Positions 22,922 through 34,265 are shown, counted from the first letter of the stretch. The stretch: DNA of 64,000 bases from Megachile rotundata (GCF_050947335.1 NC_134984.1:5499926-5563925); one strand, 5' to 3'. Notes: a model not told the origin generated them from the sequence alone. Numbers and translations: made by a program.

Positions 22922-23603
22922 ATTATACTAAACGCAACGGAATCTAACGCACTTAAACTTATACGAGACGTGATTTAATTCTACACGCGGAACGATTCTG
23001 TATCGGCGACCGTCTAGAGAGAGAAAGCGAGAAGTTGCGCGACAAACACGAAATATCCGGTACGACAAACATGCACTTTACGTTCTAATCCCGTACCAAG
23101 AGTTCGCGAAATCGAGACGTGGGAGGGTACAATATTGGCAAAGGCCTACTCGAGACGATACTTTGATTGTAGCTTACGCTGTACCATTCCCCGGTACAGG
23201 TTCGGTGATCCGGCCGAGTGGCGGTTCGAGAGATCGAGAAGCGATCTCTTGACGACACGAAAAAGTCCGGACGTCGGAATCCGCGACCGTCCCGGACAGG
23301 GGCCCCCGGGTTTTTACCCTTCTAACTTAAACTAATTTCCCTACGAGACAAAGCCACTCCGGTCACACTTTGCAGAACCTGCCCGTGAATGGCAAGCCAG
23401 GTGTGGTCTACAACCCACGATATGACGATCTCGATTTCGCGCTCTTTTACAAATATATAGCGGTACTTGAGGGGGCTTACCAAGGTGTCCAGACACTGGG
23501 CGCGGAAACTCGGGATTTCTCCTTTCGGATCGATAATAGAAACGTCAAAAAGCACTCGGCAATTGCCAGATACAGAATAGGGATCCGCGAGCCCTTGCGC
23601 CGG

Positions 23604-24857
23604 TGTTTTTTAGCACGAAATTCGTAATGTTAATTTTTAAATTAATCACCGAACTGTCGCGCTTCCTTACTCCTGTTACGGAAATAAGGATAGTTGTTTG
23701 TATTTCGTTAAAAGTCTTTTATTCAGAGATGTGTTTTCATACAAGTGTTTATGTAGTTGAATCTAATCTTTAGATTGTATTTCAAACGGAAACTGAACTC
23801 AACTGATAGACTTCGCACGGAGAACGTATACTCGTTGTGATTGTAAGGCACATACGGAACGTGGAAGACATAAGAGCGAACTGCCTGGTTTTGGTTTTCT
23901 TTCAGACCAAGAAACCTCTATCTTAGAATTGTGATTAGCGGCAGGGAGTTGGTCTAACGTGGGCGTCACTTAAGGTTCCCAAACCTGTGACTGAGAGCTA
24001 GCCTGGTCTAGCCCCTTTACCAACACGAAAGATACTTCCCTACGCTATTTGTCTTTGCAAGAACCTCCCTTCTAACATCTTGTGCCAAATCAACTCTCTG
24101 CTCGTGTCTATCTTAAGACTGTGATTAGCAACAGGGAGTTGGTCTAACGTGGGCGTCACCTAAGGTTCCCAAAACCTGTGACTGAGGGCTAGCCTGGCCT
24201 AGCCCCTTTACCCATGATAGATACTTCCCTGCGCTATCTGGAAAAACCTGCGGCTGTGGTGCACGTGGGCAGCTGTTATTTTGCTAAGACCCGTTGACTT
24301 GGGACCCTGTCCTTGAAGTACGCATACTTCGCAGACCGTGACACCACAGGAGGTACGTTTAGGTGACCCCGAAACAGAGAGTGATAAATTGAAAAAAGTC
24401 AGTTCTATCTTGTCCGTCTGTATTTTCTCAAGAGTTGTATGAAAGGACGAAAGTGTCCGGAAATCATAAATTGACTTTTACGATAACTAAACAAAGCGTG
24501 ATGGAAAGCAAAGCTTCGACTATACGAGAACCTTTTTAGGATAGGTATGTTCAGTTCAAAGTTAAAGACACTTCAAACCTAAAAGGTTATTGCTTCAGTA
24601 TGTGCTGATTGCCTGAAGGGCTGTAAAATTAATGCAGCGTTTTTGGAATTCTATAGACTATTCAACTCGGAATAGCAGTAATAAAATAAACATGGGATAA
24701 ACGACCCTTGAAGAGGCTATCCGAAAATATATGAGTGGACTGTAAATCAATGTATAACTAATTTAGAGGGTTACTTTTTTTTTTCTACAACATGGTTCTG
24801 ATTCTAACATTATTTATTATATCTATTATACTATCATTTTCGCGACATCGCGAAACA
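23604..24857. mobile_element. Nested solo LTR, TGTT...AACA, 5-bp duplication
   Basis: A GCCGG duplication (23599-23603 and 24858-24862) flanks a 1254-bp insertion that starts TGTTTTTTAGC and ends TCGCGAAACA. The related LTR at 60003-61169 is uninterrupted at this site and reads GCGCCGGTATT, so it serves as the empty site. TGTT/AACA ends with 5-bp duplication suit a BEL/Pao or Gypsy LTR. Confidence 0.75.
23918..24240. repeat. Tandem duplication inside the nested LTR
   Basis: Two copies of a segment of about 140 bp share GGGAGTTGGTCTAACGTGGG, CCTGTGACTGAG and TAGCCCCTTTACC. They begin near 23918 and 24108, about 190 bp apart. Confidence 0.8.
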
Positions 24858-26527
24858 GCCGGTATTAGGACACCTCGTAGCCTACCCCCACCCTCTGCCG
24901 GAGTTTCCGAATTCTGTCGAAGTCTTCCTCGGCAGGGCTTCTTCCGTCTCCGCAGCCTCTCTTCTTCTATCGTAGGGCCGGAGCGGGGAAGCGGCAGGGA
25001 ATCGGCACTTTCCTTCGGCGTACGTCGGTATCTCGCTGGGTTCTCTCCTCTTACTCCGCTGCCTCTCTTCGTCTATCGGATGATCCGAGCGGGGTAGCGG
25101 CAGAGCAGCGGCGTTTTCCCTCGACGTACGTCGCTCCTTCGTTGACAGTGACGTCATTCTCCGGCGGTATATATAAAATAGTATAGCGGCAGAATTTGTT
25201 CTTACGATATTATACGCGCTTCGTTCTCTCTCTAGACGGTATCTGACGGCGACCTATGACCCGTCCGGTCTCCCGAGGAGGCTCCTTGTGACGGGTATAA
25301 AATACCACGTCACAGCTGTTACAAGAGAAGGGGAATCAATTATTAAGTGAAATTGTATCGACGTCGTTTGCCGGAAGTAGGGGATGGGTTCAAAATTTAA
25401 AAAATGGTACGGTATTAAATTGGCGCGGGCGCATGGGGAACAAGGAAGTGCAGACGCGAAAAGTGCGGAAGAATTTGTTACATCGAAGAGGACATCGACG
25501 CGAATAGAATTTACAACATGGATGAAACAGGCCTACTATGGAAGACGGTTCAATCGAAATCCTTAGTATCAAATGAAGAAGGAACATTGACGGGAAAAAA
25601 AATAAGGAAGGACAGAATATCTCTTGGACTGTGTGCCAATGGAAATGGCACGCATAAACTGCCACTTATTTTTATTAATAAGTACAAGAATCTGCGAGCG
25701 CTCCGGAATTGCAACGAATTGCCTGTGATATACCGATCGCAGAAGCAGGCATGGATGACTGGCGACATTTTTAGAGAATGGTACGAAAATTGCTTCAAAA
25801 CGAGTGTTCGACAATACCACTTAGAGCAGGGAATATCAGGTAAAGTAATATTGTGCGTGGACAATTGTTCCAGTCATCGAGGAATTGAAAACGAAGATAA
25901 TTTTGAACTTATTTATCTGCCACCGAACACAACGTCATTCATTCAGCCCATGGACCAAAGCGTAATTGCCAAATTTAAAGTATTGTACCGCCATAAAGTC
26001 CTCCGTCGTATTTTACAATATGAGGAAGGTGTAACCGATTTTTATAGATTATTTAACATTAAGGGAAGGGGGGATCGAAGAAGACGAAAATGCACACGAA
26101 TTAGATGTTTCGATTCATTCAGCTCTTACGTGATGTTATACACACGATAAGCGGGGAAAGTACCACTTATGAAGAATGTCAAGAAATGTTAGAAGCCTTG
26201 AACAGTAACGAAAATGTTAATGAGAAAAATATAGACGAAATTTTAACTCAAGAGGAGGACGAAGAGGAGGAAGAACAGGAGGAAGAACAGGAGGAAGCAG
26301 AAAAAGTGGATGAGCACGAAGAACAGAATAGAATGGAAGAAATAGAAGATGAAGTGACAAAAACCGAAAAACAAAATGAAATTGAAGAAAACAAAAAAGA
26401 GTTAGCTGCCTTCGAAAATACTATAAAAAAATTCGCAAATGGTAATCCGACATTGTTAGCATTGGGAGTCGTCTTGAAGCAAGGTTTAGAAATGGAAGCG
26501 CTACGAGAAAAGGAGGACAATAATTAA

Positions 26528-27269
26528 GAAGGCTCATGTAAGTGGTACGTGTTTTCCGTTTGGAGAAAAGCCCTGCTCGTGGATCAGAGACTTCGAAAAA
26601 GTTAAGTATCAAATTATTTAAAATAAATATTTTTGATCAGTAAACTTATTCATTTTTTTTCATGTTCATCTGACTATTTCGTGCTCTCCATTTGGAGAAA
26701 AGCCCTGCTCGTGGACCGAAGATTTATTTATTGTATTGTATATATTGTACCTGTTGTATAGAAATTGTATATTCCACGCTTGTATATTGTATTATTGTTC
26801 ATTGTACATAGTTCATATAGTATTATATGTTATGCATACTGTATTATACTTAACTAATTTTTTCTTCAACTTTTTTTATTTTTGCTAAATAAATGAATTA
26901 AAATTATAGATAAAAATGTACCTCAAATTATGGATCACTGTCAGCCATTAGATTTAAAAAAAAGCATATTGATATAAGATAATTTCGGAGAATATACTTT
27001 TCATAATACGACAGAATCGCCATGCATCAGAGTGAGAAAACAATATAATGTATCGGATTCGTAACAAGCAACTGGCCAGACCCGAGCGAGTGGCTTATTA
27101 CGGATTAATGTAGAATTCGATGAATGAACGACAGAATCGCTATGCATTAGAGTGAGAAAACAATATATATGTTCTATCCTCTTTCCACTAAGCTGTTCGG
27201 TCGACCGTGAAAATTTATGACTTCTTCGGTTTCACGGACCTCTCACTTTTTCTCGGATCTCTCACTCAG
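26528..27269. other. Intergenic stretch with two short direct-repeat pairs
   Basis: TTTGGAGAAAAGCCCTGCTC occurs near 26559 and 26692, about 131 bp apart, just after the pogo stop. A second pair, ACGACAGAATCGC.ATGCAT..GAGTGAGAAAACAATAT, occurs near 27007 and 27129. The rest is AT-rich with TGTAT-type runs. No gene seen. Confidence 0.55.
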
Positions 27270-28316
27270 GGGCCGACTTCGCTTGTAGCCGGGGCGACAT
27301 TGACGACGGCGGGACAGTCGTTGGTTGTGGGTGCTACCACGGGGCGGTGCCCAGCGTCGCGAACTGTACGTACGCGAGTGCGGTGACACATGTCACCACG
27401 GCAGGAGTGCCGAAAACTATCGCCCCAAGTGCGGTTCGAGGAGCACTGGTCAGGGCGCGCGGCGACGTGCCGAGCACGTCGGCTGGTGTCTTCCGGTTCA
27501 CTGGAACCGGCGGTGGTTCGGGTGACGCGATCACAAGTCCCACGCAGACGTCTGCGTCGTGTGTCGCGTGGGCCGGTGCATTCGGCTGGCGCCGACGGTG
27601 GCTCGGTCAGCTAAGCCGTGCGCCGCTGTCGCGATGAACACGGAATGGAGAGTGACGCCGAGTCGCTGTTCTGCATCTCGGGCCGGGAGTCGGGACGAGG
27701 GTCGCCAAAAGTTGGCGACAGCACCGAGGCATGGAAGGAGGTCCTGCCGAAGAGGAGGACGCGAAGAGGATCTCGCGACGAGGGATCAGACATGTCCGTG
27801 TCGATGATCTCCAAAGAGGGAGTGCCGGTGATGAAGACCCTGGCCAGGAAGAGGGGCAGGCCCCTGGGATCGCAAAATGGTAGGAACACCATTGTGAACT
27901 CAGAACAGGCGGTCGCGAAAAGGACCGCGGACGCGCTTGCGAGGCTTAACTGCGAGAAGCAGAGGGCCATCGCTCTCCAGGCCGAAGAGGTTGCGGTGGC
28001 CGAGCGTAAGACTACTGCACTGCGGCAAATGGCGTTCGAAGAAGGTAGAGAAAGACGCGCAAAAAGTCAGTCATTATAGCGTGGAACATGCAGTGAGTAG
28101 TATCGAAATAGTGAACAGAGTAAAAAAGGACAAAGTGTGCGAGGAGAGAAAGGACAGTGAGATAGCAAAGCGGAGGTATCAACAAAGAGCAAGGAGGAAG
28201 CGAACCGTTTGATCAGGAGGTATAGCGGCAAAGAAGGGCAGGTGACTGCATTTCTCCCGAAAAGGATGAAGTACCGCAGAGGAGTCATATTTGAGTGGGA
28301 GGACTCAGTAGAAGAG
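27270..28316 (+). pseudogene. LINE ORF1 N-terminal fragment (probably R1-type), cut by piggyBac
   Basis: This GC-rich block has a plus-strand frame from ATG 27648 (MESDAESLFCISGRESG) to about 28079. Coding-like composition continues in other frames to 28316 (AFLPKRMKYRRGVIFEWED). KRGRPLGS is an AT-hook-like motif. GC-rich composition and a Lys/Arg/Glu-rich protein resemble ORF1 N-termini of R1-clade LINEs, and other R1 pieces are common here. The assignment is inference. The sequence stops at TTAA 28317-28320, where the piggyBac end begins. Confidence 0.4.
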
Positions 28317-28320
28317 TTAA

Positions 28321-28486
28321 CCCTTTGCACTCGAGCGGCGCCGATACAGCGTCCCGCCAATTTCAAGTGTGAACTCGTGCAGCACCGATACGGCACCCGG
28401 CCGATTTCAAGTGTGAACTCGAGCAGCGCTGCTGCAGCGCCCGAGTGATTTGAAGTGTTAAGTCGAACGACGCTGCTACGGCACTA
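28321..28486. repeat. Subterminal repeats of the piggyBac end
   Basis: About four diverged units of roughly 46 bp share ACTCGAGCAGCGC, CGATACGGCACCCGGCC and ATTTCAAGTGTGA. They are likely transposase-binding subterminal repeats, by analogy with piggyBac relatives. Confidence 0.6.
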
Positions 28487-28668
28487 TGGTCTTTTGTAAC
28501 TCGATCTCTTTATTTACGATGTGCGATAAGATATTTTTCTCTGAAGTACTTTCGTGGACTAGGTTCGGCTGACATTGTAGCCAAATCTTAGCTCAGTTCA
28601 GTTAGTCTCAGCGTAGCATTCGTTTGAAACAGTCATATAGTAGCTAAAAAATATTTGAGCCCTAAAAT

Positions 28669-29897
28669 ATGGAGAACGATCAGATCAGCTCGAGTTCGGA
28701 CGAATTCGATTTTTGCCGCTTTGGATGACGAACTTACATTGATTTCCGGTGGATTATGTCGCGAAACCAACGAATCCAGTGGAGAAGACAGTGATGGAGT
28801 AAGAGGTGTGGACGGCGAAAAATTAAAATTATAGAGAGCGACAGTGAAGTTGAGAGTGATGTTGAAAGAGAAGTTGAAAATGAAGCTGTGGAAGGTGCAG
28901 CAGTTCAACATGGGTACTTTGCGGAGACTACGACGAAGTGCTGCCAAACGTACAATTTATACCTGGTCAAAACTCCACAGCACCACAAATAATGTCCAAC
29001 GTACAAGAACCAATAGATTTTTTACAACTGTTTTTCACTAATAAGCTCGTGAAAAAAATTATTCGTGAAACCATTAGGTATGCAAAAAGAAAATTGGAAG
29101 GGAAGACGCTGTCTGCAACTTCGATATGGCGAAGCTGGCGTGATGTCACCAACGAAGAGTTCTGGGCATTTCTTGCTGTCGTTATCAATATGGGGACAAT
29201 GCCGTTGGCCAATTTGCAAGAATATTGGTCGAAGAATGTCGTCAGTCATATTCCTTTCTATTCGGAAACATTTACAAGAGACAGATTTAGTCAAATATTT
29301 TGGATGCTTCATCTGGAAACTCTTCCAACACACACCACCAATCCACGAATGCGCCTACAACGCGTAAGCTGCTTTTTGGATTATCTCAATTCAAAGTTTT
29401 TGGATTATTTTATACCGGACGAGCACATATGTGTGGACGAATCAACTATAAAATACAAGGGTCGAATTTCGTTCATTACATACATACAATCCGAAGAAAC
29501 CGACAAAGTGGGACATCAAAGTTTATACTTTAGCTGACTCAAAGACTGGCTACATTTGCTGTATTTTGCCATACTATGGATCACTCATCACAAAGCTTTT
29601 GGTCAGACCCGATTTACCAGTTTCATCAAGAATACCAATACACCTATACCAAGTGTTGTTGGAGAAAATTCCAGGTGCTCAGGGAACCAGGGTGCTCACC
29701 ATATGTACACGGACCGCTACTATACCAGTTACCTCTTAGCTCAAGAGCTAGCGAAATTGAAATGTAGTCTTACCGGAACAATCCTAACAAACAGAAAAGA
29801 ATTGCCGACGGAAATAAAAAAGCCAAAATTTTCGACAAAATCCACGGTCGCGTATTGGCGGGGTAACACTTTAGTTTTAGGATGGAAAGACAAGAGG
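28669..29897 (+). pseudogene. PGBD4-like piggyBac transposase remnant
   Basis: From ATG 28669 the N-terminus reads MENDQISSSSDEFDF, the acidic start typical of PGBD proteins, then frames change. The longest piece (28938-29537) carries EPIDFLQLFF, TNEEFWAFLAVVINMG and the catalytic VDESTIKYKGR. The next part reads in another frame (VYTLADSKTGYICCILPYYG) and then returns (HHMYTDRYYTS, including the second catalytic D region; NTLVLGWKDKR). At least four frameshifts are visible, and the C-terminal Cys-rich end is missing. Confidence 0.85.
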
Positions 29898-30028
29898 TGT
29901 TATGTTCCGGCTCCTCCTCACTACACATATATTTTTTCGCGCCATTACTACACAAAACCACACGTTATTAGCAGATATTGCATAATTACAAGGTTATAAT
30001 TATCGATCATTACATTTTTTTCTCTACA

Positions 30029-30302
30029 GTCGGTAACATCTCGACAATTGATCAATTACCATAGGAGTTACCATTAGTCGGTAACTTATCATTAGTCGAC
30101 CTTAGACTCAATCGCGAAAGGTAACTTATCTTCCGTCGGTAACATTCCGGCCCGGCTCATAGCATTGCAATGTAACTTACCTACCGTCGGTAACTCAACG
30201 GCCACCGAACCATTACCAACAATAGATCGTTTACCATCAGTCGGTAACTCGCCAACAGTGATGCCGGAATAAATGCTACCGCGTTATCATAGGTCGGTAA
30301 CT
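30029..30302. repeat. Minisatellite with GTCGGTAAC every 50 or so bp
   Basis: GTCGGTAAC starts at 30029, 30077, 30135, 30186, 30240 and 30293, spacing 48-58 bp, with ATTACCAT/GTTACCAT-type motifs between. This is a diverged tandem array of about 53 bp per unit. Isolated similar motifs occur near 42580, 48020, 57326 and 59690-59830. The stretch 30303-30507 beyond it shows only a TATATG-rich run and a small hairpin. Confidence 0.65.
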
Positions 30303-30507
30303 TATCGGTACTTACCGACCGTCCTTTTAAACATTATTAATTAATTATAAACCTGCTACTAAACGTCCGGTATTAACAAGTGCACACGCACCTACTTATA
30401 TACATATATATGTATATACATACACATATCTGCGCATATCTATGTATCCACTAATAAGAATGTTACTTGGGTAAAATCCCAAGTCCGCTGCGAATGACAA
30501 TTTACAT

Positions 30508-31998
30508 CAGTGCTCGGATTTAGTTGCACGTTTCGGGCCGATTTCGGGGTAGACGCCTACCGTGCCCTCACTCCCGCGCTAGACTGCCCACGTGACATTG
30601 TGTGCCAGGGACGTCGTACGCTAGATTTGTCGGGATCCAGCCATGATTCAAAATTTTGCTTGCACTGTTAATAATTATTATTTTTACAGATTATTAAAGT
30701 TATTAATACTATGTTTACATCTATAAACATCTTTTATATATACAGGGTGTCCGTGCCAAAGTGTTACAGCGTGATATCTCGTGAACTATTGATGTCACGA
30801 AAAAATGCTTATATGGAAATTGCAGGGCAAAAGAGGCCCTATGTTTTGGCGGAAGCAAAATTTTGTTGTTGTTATTAATGTAAAAGATATGTCGGTGAAG
30901 TTTTGTTTTTTAAATGGAACTATATATTTTTTTTCGATCAGGCGATAGTGCTTTTCAAGACGAATTCATCAAGGTTTTATGTACTTACCCGATTTTTATT
31001 AGTTTTCGAGATATAACGCTTAGAAATTTACTGATTTTCAGCAGTGACGTCTCGGTTTGAGTAGTAAGTCATAAAATCGGTCTTATTGTTGCGGTAAGTG
31101 CCGCGGGTTTGACTCTGCTTGCCGAAACTGATAGCCGAGGGTCTACGGTCCCAACGGTAAGTCCGAAGAGTACGAAACGGAAGGAATTGTCCATTACGCT
31201 TTAAGTTTTCCGCATCGAGGATGATGGACTATTCTTTCCGTTTCGTACTCTTCGGACTTACCGTTGGGACCGTAGACCCTCGGCTATCAGTTTCGGCAAG
31301 CAGAGTCAAACCCGCGGCACTTACCGCAACAATAAGACCGATTTTATGACTTACTACTCAAACCGAGACGTCACTGCTGAAAATCAGTAAATTTCTAAGC
31401 GTTATATCTCGAAAACTAATAAAAATCGGGTAAGTACATAAAACCTTGATGAATTCGTCTTGAAAAGTACTATCGCCTGATCGTTCCATTTAAAAAACGA
31501 AACTTCACCGTCATATCTTTTACATTAATAACAATAAAAAAATTTTGCTTCCGCCAAAACATAGGGCCTCTTTTGCCCTGCAATTTCCATATAAGCATTT
31601 TTTCGTGACATCAATAGTTCATGAGATATCACGCTGTAACACTTTGGCGCGGACACCCTGTACATACAATAACAGTAATACATGTTATAATAATTACAAT
31701 TTTGTCAATAGTTTTTCATATCACCCAAGAGGTACTACTGTACCTCTATTATTGTTATTATATGTATATATAAAAGATGTTTATAGATGTAAACATAGTA
31801 TTAATAATTTTAATAATCTGTAAAAATAATAATTATTAACAGTGCAAGCAAAATTTTTAATCACGGATGGATCCCGACAAATCTATCGCACGACGTCCCT
31901 GGCATACGGCATCAGTGGGCAGTCTAGCGCGGGAGTAGGGGCATGGTAGGCGTCTACTCCGAAATCGGCCCGACAAGTGCAACTAAATCCGAGCACTG
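30508..31998. mobile_element. hAT-like fold-back MITE hosting a second MITE
   Basis: Ends read CAGTGCTCGGATTTAGTTGC in opposite orientations. The flanks ATTTACAT and GTTTACAT form an 8-bp duplication with one mismatch. CAGTG ends with 8-bp duplication suggest hAT. Arms of about 235 bp (30508-30742 and about 31765-31998) enclose the inner palindrome. An arm copy lies at 52330-52590. Confidence 0.7.
30743..31660. mobile_element. Near-perfect palindromic MITE, CAGGGTGTCC ends
   Basis: TA flanks a 918-bp unit starting CAGGGTGTCCGTGCCAAAGT and ending with its reverse complement. The arms are about 445 bp with a loop near 31190-31222. The termini resemble those of the smaller MITE at 56120-56330. 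Confidence 0.85.
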
Positions 31999-32014
31999 GT
32001 TTACATTAGGCTAG

Positions 32015-32640
32015 GATCCCGTTTTTGTTTACCTCCGAATCGATCGAAGAGACAATGTTTATGAGCGGAGAAAACTGGAAATAAAATAGACAACTCAGGT
32101 TGCGTCCTCTATCGACTAGATCTACAAATATATATAAACTCTATTACCCACCCATTCCTACTCCTATTACCCACCTATTTCTATTCCTATTACCGACCAA
32201 TTTTTTGGTGAAGGAACGACGCGAAGGCATCGTTGCCGGATTATAACGCTGTTGCCATATCTGTCAATCTATTTTTAGACGTCAAGCGACTTGTAGGAAT
32301 ACGGGCTCCATCCAAGTTTCCTAATCCTAGCGAGTGCAACTCGAGGAAAGAGGAAGGGGATGATCAAAAATGCACTTGAGCCAAATGAAATATCCAATAC
32401 GTCAGTCGATAGTATATATAAAAAAAAGACATCTTACACCAAGTTTCAACCCCCCTATCTCGACCACGGGGTAGTAAAAAGGGAAAAACAAAATTTCGGT
32501 TTTTGGCCTGTTTTGCCTATTTTTCAGATTTTTATATTGCAAACTGTAGTTGTAAGAAATGAAAAACCGCATTTAATAATTTTATGTCGTATCTGGTTTT
32601 ATTGAGAAACGTAAAGTGATACTGCAACAGAATTATTAGC
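32015..32640. repeat. Single-arm copy of the 2.7-kb palindromic family
   Basis: This block aligns by eye with 50015-50640 (right arm) and, in reverse, with 49340-49960. Landmarks are CCGAATCGATCGA, GACGTCAAGC, GATCAAAAATGCACTTGAGC and AAATTTCGGTTTTTGGC. It ends near 32640 at the point where the full element continues into its first tRNA-like module. Confidence 0.8.
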
Positions 32641-33189
32641 AGCTTGGAGATAAGAAAGAGTATAAAAACAGAAGCAGGTAGACGCGTGCGAGACAGATAT
32701 GATAAGACATTAGTCACAGTCAGATCATATTGCGAGCTGGACCGATCATCGATTATACCGCGGATTCAGATATCGTGATTCAGTCATTCGAGATTGTTCG
32801 ATTACCACTTTTGTAACAATAATCAATAACATTGTAACGTAGTATGGGTTAAGAAATACAGTATTCACTCCGTAAATGTTTAAAAAGATCTCTACTGTAA
32901 ATGTTAAAATTTAACTCGTAAATGTTAAAATTTAACCCTCGAAATCAGTCAAGAATGAAACACGATCGGTCGCCGAAACGACGAGGATCAAATATCGGTG
33001 AGACACATACTAATGCAAGCAAAGGAAAAGATTGTAACTTTCTTATTTCTTACTATTTTTTCATGAAACTTTTACTGTTGTATTTGTCTAGATTTCCTGA
33101 TTAAAATGACACCAAACATGATATAATTACGTTAACAATTGCGTGTGTAACGAGTGATTAAAGTTTTTAACATAAAAGAGGACGGCGAA
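32641..33189. other. Unresolved interval with TATA-like site and short direct repeats
   Basis: It contains GAGTATAAAAACAG near 32656 and three GTAAATGTTAAAATTTAAC-type repeats at about 32871-32936. It also holds a left-arm fragment of the CCAAACACGA palindromic family at about 33040-33180. It might include a degraded LTR, but no ends are supported. Confidence 0.3.
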
Positions 33190-33670
33190 TGGAAAAGAAA
33201 GAGAAGCAGAAGGTTGACGCGTTCGGCAAACATGAAAGATTCGTGCATATTTTGTCTTTTAAATTAAAATATCAAAATTCTTTATTTTTGGGTTTTCGTC
33301 AATGAAACTTTGATTATCGTATTCGTCTCGTTTTTCTGATTAAAATGGTACCAAACACGGTATAATTGAAATCATAATTACTTGTATAGCAAGCCGTTAG
33401 GAGAAATTCGTATCTCTACCGTAAATGTTACATCCCAAACTTTTATGGCTTGTTACATAAGTAATTACGATCGTAATCATATCGTATTTGGTGTCATTTT
33501 AATCAGAAAAACGAGACAAATAGGATGGTAAAAGTTCCATTGACGAAAAACCAAAAATAAAGAATTTGAATTTTTTAATTTAAAAGACAGAACACGCACG
33601 AGTCTTTAATGTTGCCGAACGTTCGAAACTCTATCCCCCCTTGTCTTCTGTATCGCTGTCTCTTTCTAAA
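33190..33670. repeat. Palindromic repeat, CCAAACACGA family, copy 2
   Basis: The arms meet near 33420. ATTAAAATGGTACCAAACAC on the left is answered by TTGGTGTCATTTTAATCAG on the right, and GTTCGGCAA near 33221 by TTGCCGAAC near 33612. Weaker pairing extends outward to about 33190 and 33668. Confidence 0.65.
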
Positions 33671-33699
33671 GTTTTTTTTTTAAACCCAAACTGAGTGAT

Positions 33700-33860
33700 T
33701 TCGTGCGTAACGATAATTATTGATAATTATTTAAAACACGTTGTTACTATATTTATCAATGTATTTTTACACATCAAGAAACTTGTAGGACTAAGGGTTC
33801 GAGCCAAGCTTCCCTATCGCAGCGGGCGCGAAAGGAGGAAACAGAAGGATAGGTTAGGGT
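33700..33860. repeat. Fragment of the 2.7-kb palindromic family
   Basis: TTTTTACACATCAAGAAACTTGTAGGA and the following GGAGGAAACAGAAGG-type sequence align with 32271-32362 at reduced identity. Confidence 0.5.
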
Positions 33861-33904
33861 TATTCTGCCGATACCATAATACAATACAATAAAATTGATA
33901 AAAA

Positions 33905-34265
33905 ATTACATTTATTTACTATTCATTGATACGCACGTAAAAATCAATTACACGTTTTAAAATAATATCTCTTCCTTCGCGTCCTTCTTCATTTCTCTTC
34001 GCTGTTATACCTGCCTTACCGCACTGATCTATTCCAGTGTCGCGTGCCCAAGCAGGTGGTGGGAGAACCTGCCTCTTTCCGTGTCACTGATTTCCTTTGG
34101 TGTTTGCGCCGCACGGGTAACAGGTAGACCTTTCAAAGTAAACAAAATTTCCGATCTCAGGGCGTTGACCGCAGAAGATGAATCAGCTGTTAGACGTCCC
34201 TGCTTGGCATTCTTTATTTACGAAGTATCTGCAACAGATGAAATGATATAAATACATGATTATTA
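33905..34265 (-). repeat. Repeat block shared with 51465-51770
   Basis: Both blocks contain ATCAGCTGTTA and, on the minus strand, TATCATTT(C/T)ATCTGTTG(C/T)AG followed by ATACTT(C/T)GTAAAT. That looks like a 3' splice site and the start of an exon. The block occurs at equivalent distance from the palindromic-arm copies (32015 and 50015) once the 33190-33670 insertion is removed, so both belong to one longer repeat. Confidence 0.55.

Larger units (their letters stand above)
22141..25314 (-). mobile_element. Solo LTR of a second Gypsy family, inserted in the pogo gene
   Basis: A 4-bp duplication GCTG (22137-22140, 25315-25318) flanks a sequence that on the minus strand starts TGTGACGTGG and ends CCGTGTAGCA. 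About 1.1 kb of it matches, in reverse complement, the segment 60003-61169, which directly follows a Gypsy-like coding tail. That identifies this as an LTR and sets its strand. Without the nested 1254-bp insertion and its 5-bp duplication it is about 1.9 kb. No internal retrotransposon sequence remains, hence solo LTR. Confidence 0.8.
21845..26527 (+). pseudogene. pogo/Tigger-type transposase, split by LTR insertion and frameshifted
   Basis: The N-terminal part (21845-22140) has the CENP-B/pogo helix-turn-helix (NIAEELEKGLSVKTL, YGVSRDVIYRIRR). The frame shifts near 21880. At 22140 an LTR insertion begins. Past it, from 25315, the frame resumes in phase with the GCTG duplication counted once, giving DMLLQEKGNQLL and then GW.Q.FKKWYGI. 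The DDE_1 region follows: MDETGLLWK, ILCVDNCSSHRG and a later PPNTTSFIQPMDQ with the third acidic residue. Frame changes occur near 25395, near 25490-25518 and near 26090. The C-terminus (to 26527) is highly acidic, with a Glu-rich run. This is a dead transposon gene. I could not find its inverted repeats. Confidence 0.85.
28321..29900 (+). mobile_element. piggyBac-family transposon, 3' truncated
   Basis: TTAA (28317-28320) is followed by CCCTTTGCACTCGAGCGGCG, a terminus like those of PGBD4-type piggyBac elements. The transposase is recognisable to about 29897, after which homology stops. No matching right terminus ending in CGAGTGCAAAGGGTTAA occurs in the window, so the right part is lost. 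Confidence 0.75.

Noticed and set aside
24792..25157. Ser/Arg-rich host proteins on either strand
   Set aside because: The region is an LTR shared with 60003-61169. The frames follow the GC-rich regulatory sequence and are not consistent between copies.
30029..30302. CRISPR-like array
   Set aside because: The repeats are short (about 9 bp conserved), spacing is variable, and the context is a eukaryotic transposon region. It is a degenerate minisatellite.
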